Shown here piece by piece: positions 46,990-58,654 of a DNA stretch of 64,000 bases (positions are counted from its first letter, which is position 1; the number at the start of each line of letters is the position of its first letter). Both the position numbers and the translations under genes were made by a program. The stretch is taken from the NCBI GenBank assembly GCA_021186555.1, contig JAJKFL010000039.1:14426733-14490732 (forward strand). The letters run 5' to 3'. Origin of the DNA: Reticulitermes speratus. Lineage: Eukaryota; Arthropoda; Insecta; Blattodea; Rhinotermitidae. The notes below the pieces were generated by a model, which did not search any database, was not told where the DNA came from, and saw only the letters and a list, made by a program, of their open reading frames with translations.

Positions 46990-47423
46990 CTCCAATAAGA
47001 ACAGTTCAAATTTAATTATACTGTTGTGCCCCTACTTTCCCACTAAGTCTCCACCGAAACTGAGGCATTTATCATATCGTGGGACCAGCTTTTCCATTAC
47101 TGTTGACAGAAGTTCGCGTCCTGTATTGTCAGCCATCGTGTCAGAACCTTGTCTCATTCGAGATCATCTTTAAATATGGCCGCCAAGATTTTGCTTCAAA
47201 TCTGGAAACAGCTGACAAACACTCGGCGAAAAATTCATCTGATATGATAACAATCAGTGTAGGTTCTTTGGTTACGGATTTTTATAAATGAACTTATTTT
47301 CTGACCGACTCTGGATATAAAGCCGCGTTCCTGCGACTGGGGTGTGTGACAAATGCGCCGATAATTATGTACAAGGAGTCAAGTGAATAACCGCCACACT
47401 GACATTTATATTTATTAGAACAT

Positions 47424-47680
47424 TTCCCCTTTGTCACAACACACACCACACACCGTTTCGGAAACTGCGTTTCCTTCTTCAAGTAAATGAAAAACTAACC
47501 ACAACCAAATTGTCAAAAAATATATACGATTCAACTAGAAAACCAAAATCGACGTGCTATATTTCTTACCTTTCGAAAATTAGGCTAGTTTGTTTATGGT
47601 TAGTTTTTTAACTCACCTGAAGAAGGAAACAGTTCACGAAACGTTGTGTGATGTGTGTTGTGACAATGGAAAAAGTCCCA
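47424..47680. mobile_element. Hammerhead foldback element
   Basis: Inverted arms (about 47424-47510 and 47590-47680) share TTGTCACAACACACA, ACACA(C/A)CGTTTCG, TTTCCTTCTTCA and AAAAACTAACCA. The right arm has a plus-strand hammerhead-like motif; the left arm has a minus-strand motif with a perfect 6-bp stem II (GGAAAC/GTTTCC) but C3 changed to T. The spacer is about 80 bp, AT-rich and non-coding. Confidence 0.75.
47612..47650 (+). ncRNA. Hammerhead-ribozyme-like motif
   Basis: CTGAAGA (47617-47623), weak stem II (GAA/TTC), GAAA (47638-47641), palindromic ACGT, cleavage-site U 47645. Stem I CAC/GTG plus a further C-G pair. Stem I differs completely from the other loci but still pairs. Confidence 0.6.
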
Positions 47681-47684
47681 TTAA

Positions 47685-49425
47685 AAGTGACAGAATTGGC
47701 GTTAAACAATTCTCAAATATATATGATTAAACCGTCACGCCGTTTCCACAAATGCTTATCTGGCAAATATTCGCATTTGGGTACACTTGCCAAATGTTTG
47801 CCTGGTCATTGTGATCACGTTCACACGAGTCGTGTACTTGGATACTCGACGCACCGAAAAATACCATCCAAACACCGGTCACTTGTCTGCTTGTCAAGTA
47901 TAAACGAGTCGTGAGAACGTAACAAAGCAGACTCGGCAGCAGACTAACAATAGGAATCATTCTTATGTCATTTAACGATGCTGTTTCAATTGTACAGATT
48001 CCCCAATCGAATGAAGTGGACATGACGTAGTAGCCAGTCGACAATGGTACCCGAATAAGAATTTAACGTAGCACTGTTAACCTTACTTGGTATGCTGATG
48101 GTTCCTTGAGTGTGTCCCTACAAAACCGAAGCACCGTACTTAATTGCAATAATAAACGCATTAGCCTGCAGGCACAAACCATTTGTCTTTAATTGAGTTG
48201 CATTACAAAAAAATAATCTCTTTAGAGGAATTTCGAAACAGACTTCTTAGTGTAAATTAGCCCATAGAGTCAAGACGCATGTGTAATATCCCCATGTACA
48301 CATTATACACATCTCTGACTGCTAATTTAAGCAATGAGTTAAATTGGCTTGGAATTATACCCAGAACATGAGTGGTAACATTATGTAAAATGCTCTTTAA
48401 TGTTACAAGGTGTGTGTCGAACGATACAGTAATTACTGACTAGCCCTTTGATGTAATCATCTCTTTTTAATAGATCTACATATTCGACGTCGAAGCACTT
48501 AATCCCACGGGTATTTTTGTGTAGATTCTTCCCAATTTTTAACATACATATCCACAAGATAAAAACGTATATTTGGTCAATAATCAGGCCATGTGTATGC
48601 AGATATTCGTCAGTCTGGAAGTTACAGCTCCCCACCAAAGCCTACATCAATTCTGTCAGTAATTGTTTCTTATGCTGGCTGTGGAATGATACAACCTACG
48701 GGGAATAACTGTGCGCCCCGGCACGTCTTCCTCGTCTAGCTGTTAGACCTACAGGAACCCCGAAAGTTTCCGAATAACTCTATGGAAGTGACATGTTCTT
48801 GCGCTTCATACATTTGTCTGCTAAGTAATGTAAGAAACCTGTCGCGCCGTCATGTAATAGAAAGCAGTAGTAAGAAAGACGTTCTTTATCGGAAGATGTT
48901 AAACCATATGGACTGGCAAATAGTTATCGACGTTTCGAAGGACCGCAATGCTTTAATCTTCGGAGTGAATCAGTCCTAGATGATTATTCTTCATAACTGC
49001 TTGACTCAAGGCATTCGAAGTAAAAAAAAGAGATCTGTAAGTCGTAATTGAGGAAGGACCATCCACACAATACTAATAGGCTTTATAGGCATAGAAAGCA
49101 AAGTGTTCATACACACTAGTATCTCAAAATAGGAGCTTTCATAACACTGTTTACTTGAGTCTGCTATCGGCGACAGGAATCTCTTCAAAACTATATGAAA
49201 ATTCCGTGATATAGCGTGACTTCTGTGCACAATAGCCCGGTTCGATCACTAATTTGCGCGACTAGCCAAAGCTGTGCGTGTAAGTGGCACATGCTTACAA
49301 TAGGCTAAGCCAGACAAATGGTTGGGTTCACAGTTGTTTTGCATGTGTCACAGCGCATGTATCGCTAACACCCTGACTTTCTGCGACATTTCGCAACGCT
49401 AAGTGACAGGCCAGTGGCGAACTGT
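47685..49425. other. No gene seen; one possible hammerhead trace
   Basis: Around 48930-48970 the minus strand reads CCGAAGATT...TTCGAAACGTCGATAACT; the same ACTATCGACGTTTC block recurs at 57180. This may be another worn ribozyme-type end. Confidence 0.4.
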
Positions 49426-49429
49426 GACT

Positions 49430-49461
49430 GGGGGGGGGGGGGGGGGGGGGGGGGAGGGGGG
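49430..49461 (+). repeat. Poly-G run
   Basis: 25 G, one A, then 6 G. It can form G-quadruplexes; the length may be misread in assembly. Confidence 0.95.
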
Positions 49462-50054
49462 TACACTGCATGGTTCGGGTCTGTGCGGGTGCCTGTAGCA
49501 AAGTTACTGAATGTTTACCACGTAGTGGTAGACTGAAATATAGTGTGCGTATGCATGTATGTGCAAGCGCGCAACCACAATTTTTCACTGCTGACCCTGA
49601 AGGTATATATAATTTATGTTTCATTTTAAAAACTATGTTATAAAATCACGTTATAAATATAGCTGTAATATAACACTGTTTGCAACTGCATTTATATAAA
49701 TATAACTACATCTTTATATTAAGTTTATAACTACATCTCCCACGACTCACTCACCTATTTTAAACCACAAGGTCTAATCTTTTTGGTTTTCTAAGTTCCT
49801 CTAAGCCTTCCTATGCCTTTATCTTAATTCTTCGAGATTCCATTGCACTAGTCATCAGCCGATTACAGTGGCTGATTTCGGCTGAAGGGTAAATCGCGTA
49901 AAATGTTTCATATCATTCATATCATCAAGTCTACAAAATCCGTGTTTTTTAGAATTTCGATTTGAGTGTCGGCTGCAGCCCGGTAAACTCCTCCCCCTTG
50001 CGTGCGCGCCTGTGTATGTGTGTGTGACAGCGTGCGTGTGTGTTTTTGTGTGTG

Positions 50055-50125
50055 TAGGCAGGTAGGTAGGCAGGCGGGCAGGTAGGTAGTAGGTAGGTAC
50101 GTAGGTAGGTGGGTGGGTAGGTGCG
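50055..50125 (+). repeat. (GTAG/GCAG)n microsatellite
   Basis: GGTAGGTAGGCAGGCGGGC and similar. The antisense frame gives the THPPTYVPTYY-like open frame here. Confidence 0.9.
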
Positions 50126-51030
50126 TATGTACGTGTCAGATATCTGGATAATGAGAGAAAACAAAACAACTGAAGCTGCTGAATTGCGTTTACTGATGTC
50201 AGTAGCAGCAGTCAGACCCTGAGACGAAAAAAAGGAGTCCAGACACTACAGATTAACAATACTTCGGATAGCAATTTTGGACTACAGATATAAGATTTGT
50301 GAATGCGGTGTGTTCAAACACGTAAAAGAATCTTACTGCATACAGAACTAAGATCCACGAGCAACAAGGAATCTTGATAGGCGGAGGGAGACCGTAACAG
50401 AGAAGGACCATGCCATGGGGCTCACTCCTTGCAGCTGGTGATGCTCGTGATTACAGAAACATACAGCACAGGTCAGTCTCGAATTTCTGCAAGAAAGTCG
50501 AGCACCAGACAACAAACTTGCACTAGCCTGTAACACATGGAGTTGTAACCATGAATGAGAGTAGTTCGACGCTGATCCTGCAAGTATTTGTAGCTACACC
50601 ATGTCTGTTACTTTCCAGACCACGTTTGTAGACATTTCAGAGAAATTTAAATACGTTCCCCCTTGTGTAAAAATACAGGTACAAGATATCCTATGGACGT
50701 ATAGAAAAAATGACAGGTTTTCAGTTGTTTAAATGAAGTTTCTATTGTACTGTAGGATTAGGGGTACAGTCTGCTAGTTGTATACAGCTGTCACACACAG
50801 TTCGTCATTATTACAATAGGAAAACATGGCATTTTGTTGTAAGCTGTCTGCTTCCAGCCGAATTCACAGACATACGCTACCTGTGGAAATGCTTGTGCAG
50901 TTCTCACTACGGACTTAACAGTGGACAAGCTGAGGACGATGGTATGGCGGTAAGCTGCAGACGCGTATCCAGGAAGCGCGCAGTTCGAATCTCAGCAAGA
51001 AGTCCAAGAAGAAAGCTGGCTTTCCTTTTG

Positions 51031-51110
51031 GACTTCTTGACCCTTGAAGATGGAACGGATAGGTTGTCCCGAAATGTCGGTAGACAACTACCACTCAACG
51101 CTGCGTAATA
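51031..51110 (+). repeat. Half-copy of palindromic hammerhead family
   Basis: GACTTCTTGACCCTTGAAGA, stem II GGAA...TCCC, GAAATGTCGGTAG: one arm of the 46740 family, followed by AACGCTGCGTAATAT. Immediately upstream (50998-51039) is a strong local hairpin, AGAAGTCCAA with its mirror TTGGACTTCT. The core has an extra T (CTTGAAGA). Confidence 0.65.
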
Positions 51111-51647
51111 TCGCAGAAGAGCGCAGATTTCAAGTACATTTTTGGCTAGCTGATCACCTATAATCGGCACCATACATCGGTAACTAACCTAGTCTTTACA
51201 CTGGATTTAATTCCGCCAGTAGTTTTTGGATTTTCTTTTTGCTCTGCCACCAAATTCAGGCCAGATGGACAAGCTTATGGTTGTGGGCGCACGGTGATAT
51301 TTGGTTACGGGTGCAGGGCCCACAGCGTAAAGGTGACCACTCGCCTCGAAATAAACCAATTGTGAACCTTAAAAGATTTGGAACACGTTTTATGAAACAG
51401 CTCGTATCGTAATAGCACGATGTGGAAAAATGCAGGAAGCATTCGACACCAATTTTAAGACCCAGACATAGTCTGCTATGTCCCTGCCAAAGACTAACCT
51501 CAACCAACAGATATCTAGGTTGTGGATCGAACCAAGAACTACCCGAAAACGAAGCGGGGTTTACCTGGATTACATATCACTTTATCATCAGATCCACAAC
51601 AGATTAAAGAAATAGCCCATGTTTAGCCTGTTTGGAGGCCCATGTCG

Positions 51648-51918
51648 GGATACGCTAACAGGTGCCGTGACAGAGTGGAGGTCCGAGGAATCGTGGTCGA
51701 TTCCCAGCTGGGGAAAGAAGCTTATCTCTTCTCCACAGTGACCAAACCGGGTCTTCGGCCAACCAAGCGTCCTATTCAAAGGGTAGGGCAGGGCGGGGGG
51801 TGAGGGAGGCTATTTCCACGGCGGTAAGGCGGGCAGGGCGTGAAGCTGACCACTCATACCATCTAGTGCCGAGGTTAAGAATGAGCGGAACTCTACTTCC
51901 ACTCCCTCGTATGCCTCA
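51648..51918 (+). mobile_element. SINE-D with G-rich insertion
   Basis: GGAATCGTGGTCGATTCCCA, TTCTCCACAGTGACCAAACC, GCGTCCTATTCAAAGGGTAG, then a G-rich expansion (51781-51840), then GTGAAGCTGACCACTCATAC. Confidence 0.8.
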
Positions 51919-52486
51919 TTCAGTGATGCAGCCAGCTATAGTATAAACTTCAAGAAACACATTTCGAACGGATATTCTGGAAACGTTGCACAGTGGGACA
52001 GACACTTCCTGTAGATATAAACCGGTTGCGAAAAGTGAAACAAGAGAGGAATTAAATATTAGGCGAAATGAAAACACCTGGAAGACCCGTTTGAGCTTGC
52101 AATAGTTGTCAGTTTCATACTCACGCTTAAAATATTGACTGTTTTATATCAACTGGGCCATCAGGTCGGATATGTTATAGGCCTATTACCAAGAGGTGGA
52201 AAAGGTCGTTTGACACTGTGAAGTGACAACCCCCGCCCCTTAAGCAATGCCCACATTTTCTTTATAACTCTAAAGCACGCAGGGAATCTTCAATAACCAC
52301 ACAAAGTACGGCGACCGTCGTTTAATCGAAACAGTGCTTTATCACAGAATATTCTTCCTACACTTACACAACCTTTCAACAACAACAACAAATTAAAACA
52401 GTTTATGATACTTTCCTTCGATCACTACATAGCAGGCGTTAGCAGGGATCTACCTCTCTTTCCATGTACGCTACGTATGTAATATA

Positions 52487-52487
<1 letters not shown>

Positions 52488-52518
<31 letters not shown>
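52488..52518 (+). repeat. (AT)n microsatellite
   Basis: About 14 AT units between TATGC and GTATAA. Confidence 0.92.
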
Positions 52519-52521
<3 letters not shown>

Positions 52522-52925
52522 AAATCGCCTAAAATAGAAATTCTGTCGTTATTCTACCTCCATGCAGGAAGTCACACAGTTACGGATACGTACGCCTGAC
52601 GGCAATGATGAGCGAAAACAGCAGAAAGTACCTATGCCTGTCGGTACTGAAGCATAGCCGATGAGAACTTATCTCTTGGTAGTAGCACGGTTTCTTCTGT
52701 CAGGCCATCTTTCAAGAACTGTTGAAACTCATAGCGTCTACTCACACGTACGGGCTGACATTTCTCTATCCGCTTGCTCGGTGGAGCTGGGATAGCGTGG
52801 TCGATATAGTGGTTGGCTACGGACAAAAAGTGGGCATTTGTTCATCAGATATGAGGCTATCTCTTCTCGAAAAGGATTCTGCTCCGTGCAGACAGCGGCA
52901 GGAAAATCTGAGCTTTGTTCTTGGC

Positions 52926-52995
52926 CTTCTTGACCTTTGAAGATGGGAAGGATAGGTTGTCCCGAAACGTCGGTAGAGAACTACCACTCAACGCT
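52926..52995 (+). repeat. Half-copy of palindromic hammerhead family
   Basis: CTTCTTGACCTTTGAAGATG, stem II GGGA/TCCC, GAAACGTCGGTAGAG, followed by ACGCTGCGTAATATTCC. One arm of the 46740 family, about 1.9 kb from the copy at 51031 and in the same orientation. Confidence 0.65.
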
Positions 52996-53103
52996 GCGTA
53001 ATATTCCAGAAGAGCGCAGATCTCGATTTGTCACTGTTGTTCAAAAGGAGGCCAACTTATGCTTTGTATATTATCACAGAATGCTTTAAGTTTTCTGGCT
53101 ATA

Positions 53104-53239
53104 GGGACAGGTGGCGGGCTCTTGTGAGTACGGTAATGAACCTTCGGGTTCCATAAAACGCGGGGAATTTCTTGACTAGCTGAGGACCTGTTAGCTTCTC
53201 AAGAAGGACTCTGCTCCATGGAGTTAGTTAGTTACTTAG
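53104..53239 (+). mobile_element. Severely truncated LINE 3' end
   Basis: 136 bp of the same LINE 3' end as 36120-36249: AGGGACAGGTGGCGGG, the CTTCGGGTTCC block and the CTCCATGGAGTTAGTTAG tail. It is flanked by a 7-bp direct repeat TGGCTAT (53097-53103 and 53240-53246). It contains no polymerase domain. Confidence 0.8.
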
Positions 53240-54544
53240 TGGCTATTTCTAGGAGTGTTCCTAAAGTCATTTGTGGAAAGCGACTAAAACTTATTAGCTA
53301 AACAGTTGAGACGTTACCTACTGCGTGTTGTGCAAAACGTGGGAAGGCACTTTCAAAACACTTGCATTATCAGAGTTTTCCGTGAAATCACGGATTTAAA
53401 ATCTACGAACATAACACGATTTCGCTCTGCAGACAATCCTCAACTACTTACACGGCATTTTCCAATTATGACGCTGCGAACACGTTTTTAAAGCTAGGCT
53501 AGTTCAGCGATTGAGTCAGGCTTATCCAGCGTTGTATAATGAACACCTGTATTACGATTCTGCCCCCATACGAGCAGAATCCTCGGCTGAAGCAAAGTTT
53601 CACGCTCACGGAGGTATTGTAACGTGTGCAAAAATCTACGATTCGGACTTCCTGTTTGGAAAGCTATCATGCCTATATAAACAAGAGGAAAGGGCGTAAC
53701 CTGAGCGCCTTCCAACACCACAACAGGCCTATTGGAAAGGCGTGCCATTAAGAGCAATGGCGCAAGTAAAAGAATAGGGGGAGGGTGAGGCGAGAGGTGA
53801 GCTCTAATCTTCCAATAGAATCTCCCACAGTGCCAGCAATAATGTTTCTAATGACACACCCACAATACTTCGCGTTCCGCCCACTTGTAGTCTACTCTCT
53901 TCGGACCAATTCATGGGATTCATCTTAACATGTCGTAATCATCATCATCATCATCATATTAGAAATCATTCACATCCAGACGCCTCACTCAACAGGCTTA
54001 CAAGTCTACCTTCCTGCAGCAGTGTCCGTAACACAAGACACGCAATGTACGTATAAACGTAACACTGAGGCGCGTTCGTGTAACCACTGTTGCCGTGGAA
54101 AAGCAGCAAGTAATACATATTCTGAGTGTGTGTGTGAGTAGCCTTAGTTATCCAGCATGCAAAGCGCATGCGCCGTATTATATTGTCACCTGTGGCCTGT
54201 CCGGTACTACCATATCTTTCCACACAGTCTCATAAAAGGTACAATTTCCGAAAGAAAAAAAAGTTATTGAACATAAAATGTGTTTTGACTTTCTCTACAA
54301 CTTTTGTCTGAAACTTTGATCATTCTATGAAGAATTCAGTGCGATATTATGATACATAAATGTGTATAGGTCTTCATCTAAAGTACCCGTTATTCTTGTC
54401 AGGTTTTAATGAAACTTGAGTTTTCTCGAGAGATTTAAAAAAAAAATTTAATGAAAAATTTAATGAAATTTAATGAAAATCCGTCCAGTGGGAGCCGAGT
54501 CGTTCCATGGGGACGGAAGGACAGACATGACGAAGCTAACAGTC

Positions 54545-54690
54545 GCTTTTCGCAATTTTGCGAACGCGCCTAAAAACGGATGGTAGATCCACTCTTTTAA
54601 GAACTCGACGACCGATCACCGTCTGCACAAGCGTCTTGCACTGGGCTCTGTCCTGAGCCAGGTAAATCCCGTTCACACTGCGGCACCCTG
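54545..54690 (-). mobile_element. Short LINE remnant
   Basis: The minus strand encodes GIYLAQDRAQCKTLVQTVIG, a diverged AQDR..WR..V motif of a LINE tail. CTCTGTCCTGAGCCAGGTAA matches the other copies. A SINE-D fragment follows at once on the right. Confidence 0.5.
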
Positions 54691-54724
54691 CCCTCATAAA
54701 GGCTATGGTTGGGTGGGAGGAAGG

Positions 54725-54908
54725 ATTTTTAACTTCTGACGGTGGTGAGTGATGAAACTGCACGCTACGGCCGCCTTCTTTCCTGTGAAATACCAAAAGT
54801 TAAGTTGCAAGGTTGGACTAGACACACAGGTGGAAAAGAGAAAATCCCCTGCCTCCGCCGGTACACGAACCCTGGTGGTTTGGTCACTTCACTGACCGAG
54901 CTATTATC
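54725..54908 (-). mobile_element. SINE-D fragment
   Basis: GTGGTGAGTGATGAAACTGC, CTACGGCCGCCTTCTTTCC, CCGCCGGTACACGAACCCTG (antisense B box), CACTGACCGAGCTAT (antisense A box). The middle is diverged. Confidence 0.6.
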
Positions 54909-54949
54909 ATTCACAGTAACGTGTTATGCGGCACACAGCTCGTCACAAC

Positions 54950-55192
54950 GCATACTGACATAACTGACGCATACTGACATAACTGACGCATACTGACATA
55001 ACTGACGCATACTGACATAACTGACGCATACTGATAGAACTGACGCATACTGACATAACTGACACATACTGACATAACTGATACATACTGACATAGCTGA
55101 CACATACTGACATGACTGACGCATACTGACAGAACTGACATAACTGACGCATACTGACAGAACTGACGCATACTGACATAACTGACGCTGCG
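54950..55192. repeat. 19-bp tandem array, about 12 copies
   Basis: Unit TAACTGACGCATACTGACA, with ACACATAC, ATACATAC and GATAGAAC variants and one shortened unit near 55130. Open on the minus strand by chance (MSVCVSYVS-type repeats). Confidence 0.94.
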
Positions 55193-55296
55193 GAGTGTTA
55201 CATTTTGCAGTAGGGCGTTGGAGCTGGCAGTACAGTGGAACAGAGTCCACTACGTCTTAAGTCACGCAATGCATGCCAATATTCAGCTAAAGTAAC

Positions 55297-55497
55297 GGAG
55301 GCTTCACGCCGCGGTCACTTTAATCCCGTAGCAAGAGCCCCCGGCACCGACTGAATAAGAAGCTGGGTGGACACCAGAGACGGTCTGGACGCTATGGAGA
55401 GGAGAAAAATCTCTTGAGCCCTGCTTGTAATCGAACAACGATTCCTCGGTCGTCCAGCCCGTAGCCCAGCCACTATACCTACTGAGCTATCCCAGTT
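55297..55497 (-). mobile_element. SINE-D
   Basis: Minus strand: GGGATAGCTCAGTAGGTATA is a clear tRNA-like A box, then CTGGACGACCGAGGAATCGT, and body GTCCAGACCGTCTCTGGTGT. The 3' end is shortened. Confidence 0.83.
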
Positions 55498-56110
55498 CCA
55501 TATGGAAAGTAAACTAAACATTACGAACGGGCAGCAGACATTGGGGCGGGCCCTGCAGAGTCAAGAATGACAGCCGACTGTGACCACACAAGTGAATTCA
55601 TCTCACGGCAGAGCGCACGACGAGGCAGAAATGACTCAACAAAACGTGAAAACAAACATATCTATCATCAGCAGGACAAGCAGTAATGAAAATGCCAGCT
55701 AAGCAATAATACAAAGCGTGAGGCACCTCTTAACAAGAACCACAACCACCATTTACTGCAGGGGTGCACAGTCAGGGGTATGAAAAGTAACCAACCAACT
55801 GAACCCAGCATGCAGTAGACGATCTTTAAAACGTTCAGCAGCCCCAGTTCCTGAACTGGTAACACCTCCTGATGTCGTGTAAACCGAAGGCTCAACACTG
55901 AGTTCTGCCATAGCATCGCGTTTCGAGCGGTGTTGGACGGTACGGTCAGCTACACCAGTTTTACGATCGGGCTTTCTGGGACATGACATTCTGCAGATCG
56001 ATGGATACAGATCAATGCCTTGGGGAACCTGCTGTCTTCACCTTACGGCAGTAGATGGATGTAGCAGGTTCGTCCGAAACGTTAGTAATTACCTACCAAA
56101 ATACAAAGCA

Positions 56111-56245
56111 TCCCGCCGGGGGCATGGATGCCTGTTTCTTGTGAATGCTGTGTTGTTCGGTAGAGGTCTCTGCGACGGGCCGATCCCACGTCCAGAGGAG
56201 TCCTACCGAATGTGTGTGTGTGTGTGCCATCGAGTGTGATCAGGT
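56111..56245 (+). mobile_element. SINE-A, 5'-truncated
   Basis: Starts at CCCGCCGGGGGCATGGATG (just after the B box) and continues with GTAGAGGTCTCTGCGACGGG and GAGGAGTCCTACCGAATGTG, then a (TG)n expansion. The tRNA-like head is missing. Confidence 0.8.
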
Positions 56246-56574
56246 GAAACAATAACCCTCTACACCTAAAATGAATAGGTAGAAGCGGTCAGACTGAAAA
56301 ATACTAAAATACAAAGCGTCACATTGCATAAGACCATAAGCTTAATGTTCCTTAAAGTAATGGCTTTCAATTTCATGTGAACTTTAGCTTCAATTAGGCC
56401 AGTTACTAAGAAGCATGACGTGGTAGGTCCAATTCACGCTAAGGGATAAGTTAAAGCTGATCAGGTACAAAATGCCGAGGAACACGGGCCTACGTGTAAC
56501 ATACAAACAAGAGGGAAGGAGACCGTTAATTAAGGAGTTTAATTATGTCCTTTTTTGCAGTATAATACAGATAA

Positions 56575-56735
56575 GATGGCGTGGATGAGATGCAGAGGCC
56601 GTATAACACGCATGGAGAATATGAAGAAGGCATACAAATTGTAGTAGTAAAGCCTAGGAAGGGGAGGGAACTTGGAACACCTAGGCATAAATGGGAGGAT
56701 GATATTAAAATAGTCTGAATATGAATATGAATGTA
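56575..56735 (+). pseudogene. LINE ORF2 tail remnant
   Basis: Plus strand: KMAWMRCRGRITRMENMKKA, then a stop-broken stretch matching GRELGTPRHKWEDDIK. A diverged relative of the 57536 LINE tail. Confidence 0.55.
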
Positions 56736-56837
56736 TACACTTGATTTAACTGTGTCTGGATAAGACCTTGTGGAAACAGTACTGAACTGAGTGATCACAA
56801 CTTTCCACCACATAAAATAATTTTCCTTAGTTGTTAC

Positions 56838-56985
56838 CCAAGGAAAGTCGAGGACGACCAAGGCTCTCTTACATCAAGAATCTGATGAAGGAACTCTTTT
56901 GCAACTCCTACGCCGAAATGAAGAGACTGGCACAAGACAGACATGGTTGCAGCGACAAGGCTTAGCCTTTAGAGAATGATGATGA
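56838..56985 (+). pseudogene. LINE C-terminal fragment
   Basis: Plus strand: KESRGRPRLSYIKNLMKELF, then AEMKRLAQDRHGC, a GRPR...AQDR tail of another non-LTR family. It ends in a run of GATGATGA. Confidence 0.55.
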
Positions 56986-57535
56986 GTTGTTACCCATTTT
57001 ACTGTACCCGACATGTTTGAAACCAAGTGGTTCATTCTCAGGGGTTCCGTATTTAGATGATTAGTGAGGACCGGCAGCAAGGAATACTATAACAAATTAG
57101 ACAACAGTGACACTGAAAATCAAAGCAGCAATAAATCTTTGACTTCCGTAAAAGGTTGTGGATATCTTAGCAGTCGAGTAACTATCGACGTTTCACGAAA
57201 GACCCGTACACTGGTCGAATGAAATTCCTGCACAAATTCAATCTGCAACTGGTCCAAGTAATCAGTCTAATAAATTTATTTTTAAAATCTTTATCAACTG
57301 CAACTCAAACTTAAATAACCAAATCACAATCCCCTGGTTAGACAGACAGGACCAGATCTCAAACATTCAACTAAACATACAGAAGAAGGTGCACGAAGGC
57401 CAAATTCCATCAATACGCTTATCTACATGTTGCCTAGGCTCCATGGTGCCATTTCAACCAGACAGGTTATTATGAATCGAATATGAGGGCAAGTAGGTAA
57501 GGATATGGAAGGGGGAGGTCGTGATGTAGTTGGAA

Positions 57536-58120
57536 ACTAACACTCCATGGAGCAAAGTCCCTCCTGAGAAGCTAACAGGTCTTCAGCTAGTCAAGAAATT
57601 CCCCGCACTTTATGGAACCCGAAGGTTCACTATCGCACTCACAAGCTCCCCCAACCTGTCCCTATCCTGAGCCAGATCAATTCAGTCCATGCCTCCCCAT
57701 CTCATTTCTTGAAGATCCATTTTAATATTATCCTCCCATCTACACTTAGGTCTTCCAAGTGGTCTCTTTCCCTCAGGTCTTCCCACCAAAACCCTTCACA
57801 AATCTCTCCTGTCCCCCATACGTGCCACATGCTCCGCCCATCGTATTATTCTTGATTTGATCACCCTAATTGGTGTGTACAGACCATAAAGCTCCTTGTT
57901 ACGTAGTCGTCTCTACTCGCCTGTTACCTCGTCCCTCTTAGGCGCAAATATCCTCCTCAGCACCCTATTCTCGAACACCCTCAGCCTATGTTCCTACCTC
58001 AATGTGAGAGACCAAGTTTCATATCCATACGATAGAACAGGCAAAATTATAGTTCTGTATATCTTAATGTTTATATTTGTGGACAGCAAACTGGAAGATA
58101 AAAGATTCTGCACCGAATGA
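57536..58120 (-). mobile_element. 5'-truncated LINE copy with 14-bp TSD
   Basis: This 585-bp minus-strand insertion is flanked by perfect 14-bp direct repeats TGATGTAGTTGGAA (57522-57535 and 58121-58134), the signature of target-primed reverse transcription. The minus-strand translation gives fragments such as [33 protein letters not shown] and [12 protein letters not shown], then [11 protein letters not shown] and [10 protein letters not shown]. It covers the last part of the ORF2 polymerase C-terminus plus the 3' UTR, which ends in the CTCCATGG-containing tail. Frames are interrupted. This is the reference copy for the family whose fragments occur at 1583, 2535, 4345, 12640, 27685, 35865, 37483, 40085, 45757 and 53104. 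Confidence 0.9.
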
Positions 58121-58654
58121 TGATGTAGTTGGAAGGTATGTATGTTATTAACGAGAAATTCGCCTGACGGATGAAAAAAAAGGGACTTTAATTACAGCGT
58201 CCTGGTTCGAGATTACTTTGTTCAATATGTCACTTCTTTCACAGATGCTTGTCAGGTTAAAATCAATTGCATAATCCACCAGTGATCTACAGTTGCCTGT
58301 GTTAGTAACATTATACAACTACTAGTTTGAGACTGGCGTTTTCATGTCTTATGGACTATATCTAAGGGTCCGCTTGTTTCTACTTAAGTTGATTGGAATA
58401 CGGTTTAACTTCACCCACATGGACAGTTCATAAGCTGGGTAATGCACTGATAACCGGCAGTTGCCTGTATTAGGACCTCTACACATATGCCAATTGTAAA
58501 CCGATTCCTCTGTGAAAGAGTATCTCTTTATTTCCGCTGGCTGGCTTCTTGGCATGTAACGTGTCCTTAATTCACCCCGCGAGGATACTTCGTAAGCCGG
58601 ATAATTCCCTAACAATTGAGACTTGCCTCCGTTACGTACTTTGCATCTTTGGTA

